This document shows, in pieces, positions 58,329 to 64,000 of a stretch of 64,000 nucleotides of DNA. Below the pieces are notes generated by a model. The model was not told the DNA's origin. It saw only the letters and a program-made list of their open reading frames with translations, and made no database searches. The translations under genes were made by a program, and so were the position numbers. The DNA is from Psychrobacter sp. JCM 18900 (GTDB lineage Bacteria; Pseudomonadota; Gammaproteobacteria; Pseudomonadales; Moraxellaceae). The stretch's first letter is position 1, and each line of letters starts with the position of its first letter. The stretch lies in NCBI RefSeq assembly GCF_904846625.1, contig NZ_CAJHBL010000001.1, forward strand, positions 372,001 through 436,000, written 5' to 3'.

Positions 58329-58358
58329 ATTATTTATTAACTTTACGTTAATTTTGGC

Positions 58359-58386
58359 TTGCATTATTATCACAACCGATTATAAT
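58359..58386 (+). promoter_or_regulatory. Promoter of tRNA-Leu(UAA)
   Basis: TTGCAT and TATAAT boxes separated by 16 bases, 67 bases upstream of the tRNA. Confidence 0.75.
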
Positions 58387-58452
58387 AGCGACCACTTATC
58401 TAGTAACTAGATGGTCTATCAGCTAGTTTACATTTTAGATAAAACAAGTTTT

Positions 58453-58539
58453 GCCCGGGTGGTGAAATTGGTAGACACAAGGGATTTAAAATCCCTCGCT
58501 AGCAATAGCGTGCCGGTTCAAGTCCGGCTCCGGGTACCA
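58453..58539 (+). tRNA. tRNA-Leu (anticodon TAA), island insertion site
   Basis: An 87-base class II tRNA: acceptor GCCCGGG/TCCGGGT, discriminator A, encoded CCA, anticodon loop TTTAAAA (anticodon TAA) and a long variable arm. An integrase gene follows 165 bases later, so the 3' end of this tRNA is the likely attachment core. Confidence 0.95.
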
Positions 58540-58572
58540 TTACATAGTCCTATACTATCTTATAGAACAGCT

Positions 58573-58600
58573 AAAGCCCCTGATATCAGGGGCTTTGTTG
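58573..58600 (+). terminator. Terminator of tRNA-Leu(UAA)
   Basis: A perfect palindrome (aaagcccctga / tcaggggcttt) with short T-rich tail. Confidence 0.8.
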
Positions 58601-58650
58601 TATCTGGCGTTCTATACTGTCCTATGAATCTATCCTAATCCATGCACTTT

Positions 58651-58686
58651 GAGTATACTGTCAAGTATACCGAGTTTTGAGTCTAC
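58651..58686. repeat. Direct repeats AGTATAC upstream of the integrase gene
   Basis: AGTATAC occurs at 58652-58658 and 58664-58670 (12 bases apart), with a near copy GAGTCTAC at 58679-58686. GTATAC is itself palindromic. They sit just before the integrase start, in a suitable place for an operator, an excisionase site or integrase arm sites. Confidence 0.6.
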
Positions 58687-58703
58687 TCATGGAGACCTAG
58701 GAT

Positions 58704-60068
58704 ATGGAAAGAAAAGCGATTAGTTCAGACCGAAGCATTAGCAGTCATAAACCTGAAGATAAGAAGTACTTCGTTGCTGTCAAAAATCATCCCAAACTCT
58801 TCTTAATGGTGCGTCCTACTGAAACCAAATCATGGATGTATCGCTACTACCCACCTTCAAACCCCAAACAAAGTATTATCTCCATCGGTATATATCCGAG
58901 TATCTCGTATGCTCGTGCCTGTGAAGTTTGGCGTGAGTATGAAGATCTGTTAAGCAAAGGTATTGACCCAAAACTCCATCGTGAAGAAATAAAGAAAAGC
59001 ATTATTAGTAAAACTAAAAACTCTTTTAATCATTTTGCATGGGAGTACTTTGACGGTCTAGATCAAACTCAGAAGAGCAATACCCTCATTCGTAAGAAAG
59101 GTCGTCTTGATCTTATATGCAAATATATTGGTGACGAGCCAATCAGCGAGATCACCTCTCCTAAAATGCTTGAAGTCCTGTTAGACATTCAAGCTAACTC
59201 ATTAAATAAAGCTGGCAAACCCACAGATAAGGCTGAACGCTGTGCAGGTATCGCCAGCGACGTATTTGTCTATGCTGGTGCTCGCGGCTTCTGTAGTAGC
59301 AATCCAGCTGCCTTGATCAAAAGCCAATTGGCTAAATCGAGCTATGGTCATCGTCCTGCGATCACTAAGCCTAAAGAATTAGCTAAGCTGCTACGTGATA
59401 TCGAGACTATAGAAGGTGATCCAAACACTATCAATTCCCTTAGGCTATTAGCATTACTCTTTGTGCGTAATGGTGATCTACGCCGTATGCGCTGGGCTGA
59501 CTTAGATCTGGAAGCTGGTAGGTGGCGGTTAAAGCCTTTAAAAGGCCAAGGCAAGGTAAATATGGTCAAGGACATGGTCGTGCCCCTACCTCGTCAAGCA
59601 GTAGCTATTTTGCGTGAGCAGCAGCAAATCAATGGTCATACTAAATTTGTCTTCTACAGTGAGACAGCAAAAAAGCATCAGATCATCTCTGATGCGACAG
59701 CGAATAAGCGTTTAAAAGATTTGGGCTACAAAGACATTCATTGTGCTCACGGCTTTAGAGCTACAGCGAAAACCATCTTACAAGAGCAATTAAAGTATCC
59801 TCTCGTGCTTGTTGAGATGGCTTTGGGTCATACAACCAAAGATCCTAATGGCACGGCATATGGTCGATTCGAATACATTGACGATCGTAGTGATATGATG
59901 CAGAAGTGGGCTGATTATTTAGATGCTTTGCGAGAAGGTAGAGATACGGCAAAGTTTAGAGCGGATGCGCAAACCAAAGCTGACTCTACCGCGCAGCTAC
60001 AAGCATTAATTGATCAGCTTGGTGAGGACAAAGTGCTTGGATTACTTAGCCGTAAAGTCTCCGGCTAA
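58704..60068 (+). CDS. int: P4-type tyrosine recombinase (island integrase)
   Basis: A 454-residue integrase. An N-terminal DUF4102-like domain (VAVKNHPKLFLMVRPTETKSWMYRY) is followed by a helical core-binding region. The catalytic domain has Arg in FVRNGDLRRMRW near 251, His and Arg in HGFRATAKT near 348, His in LVEMALGHT near 374, and the nucleophilic Tyr within YGRFEYIDDRSDMMQKWADYL near 388-394. P4-like integrases insert into tRNA 3' ends; tRNA-Leu(UAA) lies directly upstream. GAGACCTAGGAT precedes the ATG. Confidence 0.93.
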   Translation: MERKAISSDRSISSHKPEDKKYFVAVKNHPKLFLMVRPTETKSWMYRYYPPSNPKQSIISIGIYPSISYARACEVWREYEDLLSKGIDPKLHREEIKKSIISKTKNSFNHFAWEYFDGLDQTQKSNTLIRKKGRLDLICKYIGDEPISEITSPKMLEVLLDIQANSLNKAGKPTDKAERCAGIASDVFVYAGARGFCSSNPAALIKSQLAKSSYGHRPAITKPKELAKLLRDIETIEGDPNTINSLRLLALLFVRNGDLRRMRWADLDLEAGRWRLKPLKGQGKVNMVKDMVVPLPRQAVAILREQQQINGHTKFVFYSETAKKHQIISDATANKRLKDLGYKDIHCAHGFRATAKTILQEQLKYPLVLVEMALGHTTKDPNGTAYGRFEYIDDRSDMMQKWADYLDALREGRDTAKFRADAQTKADSTAQLQALIDQLGEDKVLGLLSRKVSG

Positions 60069-60151
60069 AATTTAAAAAAATATTGAGCAATATAATATTT
60101 ACTAAAAACTGATTGTAAGCTAATAGCCTTACATTAAGAAAGGTGTGAGTC

Positions 60152-61189
60152 CTATCTCATTTTATCAGACGTTTGATCGACATAGTAAATCGCTTGCGCT
60201 AGTCTATCAATCGCTTTGGCCTCTTCATTACTATAATGATCTTTATTGATCATACTCGACAAACCCCTTCGCATTCTTGTTATATATCCTTTCGGATACA
60301 TAAGCTTGCAAGTATCTTCATAAGATTCTTCTATGTATCTATAAAGGTTCTTAATGTGGGCTATTTCAGACTCTATGCATCGATTACTGTTTCTAAGCTG
60401 CACATCATCATAGTTTAATTTTTTTGTTTCTGACTTGAACTTCTGAATATTCTTCTCACGGCCGTTAACAGAGGAATAAAGCAAGGCTGCAACTGGAATA
60501 AAAAATACAACGCCTAATGCAACTATACCGCCATTAATACCATCCCCACCTGATACTAAAGAGCCACCGCCAAACCATGCCAAAGTAGCATTAGTTTCTG
60601 CAGCACCTGACAAAGATTGGATAGAGGTTCCAGTGGAAGCATTTCCAAACATTGATACCAAGCCTAATAATGCCATAACTAAAATAGCGCCAATCAATGC
60701 ACCAAACATCACTGCTACAATTGGCTTTATATAAAACTTTGATATACGTTTTAAAGGGTATAACTCCTCTGGTACAAAGCTATACAGGTTAAGCTTTTGC
60801 TCTAGTTCATATTTATCGTAAGGCTGTTTACACAAGCTTTTACTTTTTTCTATCAGTTTAAAGTTATGGATAGTAGTATTTTCTAGCTTCTTTAATAAAG
60901 CATTAGTTTGGTTACGAACGTCAATATGTTGGTTAAACGCATCGCTATATTTTGCAAAGCTACTTTCGTATTCCTGGTTACTTATACTCATAGATGCTTG
61001 ATCATCAATAGTATTATCAATTGGTAATACTTTGATTTTACTACGAACTTTTAGTTTTGTAAGTTTGAAACGCCTGTCGCTTTTTATTTTTCTTATAACA
61101 GCAAATAATATTACTCCTAGTACCACGACCAATACCACCCAACCGAGCGTAGTTACTTCAGATGTCATTGCTATATCAGTCGTGTCCAC
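60152..61189 (-). CDS. Unknown 345-residue membrane protein at the BREX locus
   Basis: I do not recognise it. Predicted helix 1 at about residues 15-33, a basic and then coiled-coil-like cytoplasmic stretch (residues 35-150), helix 2 at about 155-182, a Gly/Ala/Ser/Thr-rich segment (183-222, including SLSGAAETNATLAWFGGGS), helix 3 at about 221-240, and a C-terminal charged helical region (242-345). GTG start at 61189 behind AGAGGAGTT. It begins 44 bases after the end of pglZ in the same direction, so it is probably cotranscribed with it. In type-1 BREX the gene here is normally brxL (Lon-like protease), which this protein does not resemble in any motif. The Gly-rich segment between helices recalls membrane-inserting hairpins, an inference. 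Confidence 0.8.
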   Translation of the reverse strand: MDTTDIAMTSEVTTLGWVVLVVVLGVILFAVIRKIKSDRRFKLTKLKVRSKIKVLPIDNTIDDQASMSISNQEYESSFAKYSDAFNQHIDVRNQTNALLKKLENTTIHNFKLIEKSKSLCKQPYDKYELEQKLNLYSFVPEELYPLKRISKFYIKPIVAVMFGALIGAILVMALLGLVSMFGNASTGTSIQSLSGAAETNATLAWFGGGSLVSGGDGINGGIVALGVVFFIPVAALLYSSVNGREKNIQKFKSETKKLNYDDVQLRNSNRCIESEIAHIKNLYRYIEESYEDTCKLMYPKGYITRMRRGLSSMINKDHYSNEEAKAIDRLAQAIYYVDQTSDKMR

Positions 61190-61233
61190 TGCGGTATAAC
61201 TCCTCTTACAGATACTCTATGCATCAAAACAGT

Positions 61234-63732
61234 TTAAAAATCAAAATCACTAGTAAATGAACGTCTTACTGTATATTTAAGCGATTTGTATTCTTTATAA
61301 TGAGAAGTTCCGCCTACTTTTTCTTCTAGCTTTAAAACAACCTCTTGACCGTTAAGCTCATCGATTCTACGCGTGAAAATCAAGTTTACCTGCTGCTCAC
61401 GCGCGCGCGGGTTTTCTGAGCGTAAATCGAATGTCATCTCATAGCTATCTGAGATCAACTCACCTGATTCAGTGTAGACACCTACTCTCAGTACGCGAGG
61501 CTGATTTTTTTCAGTGACAGGGGTACTTTGGTATAAGCTAACAGTAAGCTCCTCTGTAGTAATTAAAGAGTTCGATCCGCGTAAAATATCCACTTCAACT
61601 GCTGTAGTATCACTTTGCCTTTTTTTATTGATGCTAACGACGGGCACGACAACTTCCTGCAATGATGCTCCGCCATGTACAAAGCGGCTTCCCGAGCCAC
61701 TAAGTCTTAAGCGATTAATCGACTTAGGTATCTGTACTTCAACATCACCAATTAAACCGAGCGCTTCAGAGCTAAACTTATGCAAGCCTGGTGAATCAAC
61801 CAATCCCTTACCCAGTATAAATCGACGATCTTTGTATAATACTTCTTTGCCTCTTACTTCAGCACCTGAAAAATCGCTCTGATCTATCTCACGGTTTTGG
61901 TAAATAAAACCGTGATCAGCCGTGATTAAAATATTATTAGCATTAGCTGCTGCTAGCTTCTTAATGATTTTCATTAAATCGCTAAGCGTCTTTTCTGCCG
62001 CTTCAAACGCTTGCCCTTCAGAGAGCATTTTATCGCCAGTATGATCAATCCGATTATGATAAATATAAATGATGTCATTAGCTTTTAATAGCTCTCGACT
62101 ACCATCTCTATTAAGTTGCATAAAATCATCGGCAGTGATCGCATCTCCTCGATCTTGCAACGCAGCTTTAAGTATCTTACTTCTATTGGACGTTCCTTGA
62201 GAGCTTTGTCCATTCACAAGCACTGTGCCTGACGTGTTGTCTGCTATAGATAATGTCTCGTTCGGTAGGAGCGCTGCCATACCAAGCTGAGTATAGCTAG
62301 GCAACATAGACAGCATAGGCGCTATATCAGCACTGTAGCGATCTTCTTGACGTATTAAGCTGACCAGTTCATCCGCTATCTCATAGCGCATGGCATCGGA
62401 GATAATAACGTATATTTTGTTGTTGTTATCTAGAAACGGTTTCACCCAATGCTTAAAGAACCTATCCTGCCTAAGAATTGGCGCAGCATTCCATTGGCTT
62501 TCAGATTCTACGAACTCCTGAAAGCGATTACCTAATCTGAGTAAATAGTTATTAGAGTATATATTCTCTATTTTATCGTTGAGATGGTTGAGGAGTGATA
62601 CTTCTCCAGACTCAAGTTTATGGTAGATAAACTTACGATAAAGCTGATCAAGCTTGTACCAAGACTGGGTATAACGCTCTACCCCTTGTACAAAGCTATC
62701 CATATCGATTTTGACTTGGTTAAAATTAGCTATAAACTGCGCTGCATTATCAAGGGCTTGATAGGTATGCTCAAACTCAGCGTACCAGTGACTCTGACGA
62801 CGCTGGCGAATCCAAATAGCCATTTGTTCAGCGGTAAAGTCACTTTGTAAGACTGCATTAGCTAGCGCGCTAATTATCTTGTTATCAATTAAGCGAAAGT
62901 AGTCTATATCGATGAGCTGTTTAAAATCTCTACTACTGAGATCGTCTCTAATATCAAGATCATCAGAAAATTTATCGGATAACATCTCAAAGCTGTCTTG
63001 ATATTGTCTACTGTCTTTCCAACGTTTGAGAAATACCAAAGCATCATTGGACAGCTTTACCTGACCATCCGTTGCCATTGCATAGCTAGATTTAAAGAGC
63101 TCAATGGCAAAATCATGAATACTAGGCTCATCAGATTTGTAGCCATAGTAGCGATTCATTTGCTCCCAGAAAAAGCCATCAAGAGCAGATCGACTAATCA
63201 GACTCATCTTTTCATCTTTATCATTGGCCAAGTCCTGCAACAGACTCTCAACGACTGTGTCCATTTTAGGCTCGCTCTTAGCACAAACAGCCAGCATCTT
63301 TAGCTGAACCATACCTGAGCTATCACTGGGCTCTATAAGCTTATTTAGAGCCTCTTTACGGCTTTTAGCGCGAAAGAACTCTGCATGATCTTTTAAGACC
63401 TCTGCAAACTCAATACCTAATGATAGCTCCGAGAGCCAGATAGCAACTTGGTCAGTACGGAATTCCCCGTGAGCCAGCTGTACATCCAATAGCCAATTAT
63501 CTAATAGCGCAGGCTGAGCACCTGCACGATAAAGCAGAAATTTTTGATTAGGCTGCTCACGTATTATTTTATATTTAACACTGAACTCATTGTTATCTAG
63601 GACGATTTTTTCAATATCTTCTAGTACTAGACTGTCAAAGTCATCACGCAGCTCATGCTTGGCATCGTACCAAAAAACAATACGATGTTTTTTAAAGAGC
63701 TGCTGTAATGCGTTGATGATGCGATCATTCAT
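61234..63732 (-). CDS. pglZ: BREX phosphatase-domain protein PglZ
   Basis: An 832-residue protein of the BREX phage-defence system. The N-terminus (FKKHRIVFWYDAKHELRDDF, then DNWLLDVQLAHGEFRTDQVAIW) is characteristic of type-1 PglZ. The alkaline phosphatase-like PglZ domain begins near residue 440 with VIISDAMRYEIADEL (metal-binding Asp), continues with YIYHNRIDHTGD and has ILITADHGFIYQN near 605. The C-terminal domain is beta-rich. PglZ is needed for BREX methylation and defence; its catalytic role is uncertain. Its ATG overlaps the pglX stop by one base (TAATG), so translation is coupled. Confidence 0.92.
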   Translation of the reverse strand: MNDRIINALQQLFKKHRIVFWYDAKHELRDDFDSLVLEDIEKIVLDNNEFSVKYKIIREQPNQKFLLYRAGAQPALLDNWLLDVQLAHGEFRTDQVAIWLSELSLGIEFAEVLKDHAEFFRAKSRKEALNKLIEPSDSSGMVQLKMLAVCAKSEPKMDTVVESLLQDLANDKDEKMSLISRSALDGFFWEQMNRYYGYKSDEPSIHDFAIELFKSSYAMATDGQVKLSNDALVFLKRWKDSRQYQDSFEMLSDKFSDDLDIRDDLSSRDFKQLIDIDYFRLIDNKIISALANAVLQSDFTAEQMAIWIRQRRQSHWYAEFEHTYQALDNAAQFIANFNQVKIDMDSFVQGVERYTQSWYKLDQLYRKFIYHKLESGEVSLLNHLNDKIENIYSNNYLLRLGNRFQEFVESESQWNAAPILRQDRFFKHWVKPFLDNNNKIYVIISDAMRYEIADELVSLIRQEDRYSADIAPMLSMLPSYTQLGMAALLPNETLSIADNTSGTVLVNGQSSQGTSNRSKILKAALQDRGDAITADDFMQLNRDGSRELLKANDIIYIYHNRIDHTGDKMLSEGQAFEAAEKTLSDLMKIIKKLAAANANNILITADHGFIYQNREIDQSDFSGAEVRGKEVLYKDRRFILGKGLVDSPGLHKFSSEALGLIGDVEVQIPKSINRLRLSGSGSRFVHGGASLQEVVVPVVSINKKRQSDTTAVEVDILRGSNSLITTEELTVSLYQSTPVTEKNQPRVLRVGVYTESGELISDSYEMTFDLRSENPRAREQQVNLIFTRRIDELNGQEVVLKLEEKVGGTSHYKEYKSLKYTVRRSFTSDFDF

Positions 63733-64000
63733 TAGCTAAGCCCCGTCACTTTCTTTAATGCCTTACCAAATTTAGGATAGTTTACTTTTACACCATCATC
63801 TAGGTCTATCTCTATTTGTTTAGTGGCTAATGGATACAGTACCTCACGCTCATAATCTTCCATCTCTGTGATCATTTTGTTAGTGATATCTAGCTTCTTT
63901 TGTGCTTTTGTTTTTTCACTTTGGCTTTGACTGGCACTAATATTGATCGCATTAAGCTGATCTTTATAAGCATTAAGCTTAGTACGGAACTCACGTAGAT
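63732..64000 (-). CDS. pglX: BREX adenine-specific methyltransferase PglX, C-terminal end only
   Basis: The last 88 codons on the reverse strand, entering from beyond 64000. It starts in a helical, Lys/Gln-rich coiled coil, and ends with the conserved tail YEREVLYPLATKQIEIDLDDG and NYPKFGKALKKVTGLS. This tail and its coupling to pglZ match PglX of type-1 BREX. PglX methylates an asymmetric adenine site in host DNA; the catalytic domain is out of view. Confidence 0.8.
   Translation of the reverse strand, partial: LREFRTKLNAYKDQLNAINISASQSQSEKTKAQKKLDITNKMITEMEDYEREVLYPLATKQIEIDLDDGVKVNYPKFGKALKKVTGLS

Noticed and set aside
58453-64000. A second attachment site for the island inside the window
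   Set aside because: I did not notice another copy of the tRNA-Leu(UAA) 3' end downstream; if it exists it should be beyond 64000. This was a reading by eye, not an exhaustive search.
1-64000. CRISPR arrays, insertion sequences, prophage structural genes
   Set aside because: I saw no regularly spaced repeats, no transposase genes with inverted ends, and no phage capsid or tail genes.

Overview
The window looks like a chromosomal segment of a Psychrobacter-type bacterium (Moraxellaceae, Gammaproteobacteria). This rests on recognised families and their order: FimV-like pilus-assembly proteins, petABC followed by sspA-sspB, leuC-leuD-leuB with a divergent LysR gene, twin FadL-like outer membrane proteins, and moderately AT-rich DNA. 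The genus is an inference; no 16S rRNA is present. Most of the sequence is ordinary core genome, but the right end (about 58.4-64.0 kb) is the edge of a genomic island carrying a BREX phage-defence locus.

Layout. 0-4.2 kb: partial tatD, a GspE-type ATPase, trmO, then fpr. 4.2-7.7 kb: tRNA-Leu(CAA), a small unknown gene, dinB, queA. 7.8-13.8 kb: a FimV homologue split into two adjacent genes, an asparaginase, truA, infA. 14.0-21.0 kb: an L,D-transpeptidase, then the leucine block leuC-leuD-(lipoprotein)-leuB and its divergent LysR gene. 21.4-29.5 kb: putP, two tandem FadL-family porins, slyX, uup. 30.0-34.7 kb: the cytochrome bc1 genes petABC, sspA-sspB, dcd. 34.8-37.7 kb: a DUF2804-like protein, a YjaA-like protein and the Mrp/ApbC ATPase. 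37.9-43.7 kb: a ketone-body/short-chain fatty acid unit (atoE, scoA, scoB, bdhA and a divergent GntP-family permease). 44.1-51.7 kb: metG, a small secreted protein, and a TrpXYZ-like ABC importer with two binding lipoproteins. 51.9-55.4 kb: a YdeP-like molybdopterin oxidoreductase with fdhD. 56.2-58.1 kb: a sodium:solute symporter followed by a 44-residue membrane protein that is easily missed.

The island begins at tRNA-Leu(UAA), the second gene of a tRNA-Cys/tRNA-Leu pair. It continues with a P4-type tyrosine integrase, a 345-residue multi-pass membrane protein of unknown function, pglZ (832 residues, BREX type-1-like), and the C-terminal end of pglX running off the window edge. In canonical type-1 BREX the gene after pglZ is brxL; here that place is taken by the unknown membrane protein, which is the best candidate for something undescribed.

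Functionally the core part supports respiration (petABC), fatty acid and ketone-body use (FadL-like porins, AtoE, SCOT, BdhA), leucine synthesis, stringent response and proteolysis (SspA/SspB), translation and tRNA modification (InfA, TruA, QueA, TrmO, MetG), and polar/type IV pilus organisation (split FimV). Annotation is from reading motifs only; no database search was run.
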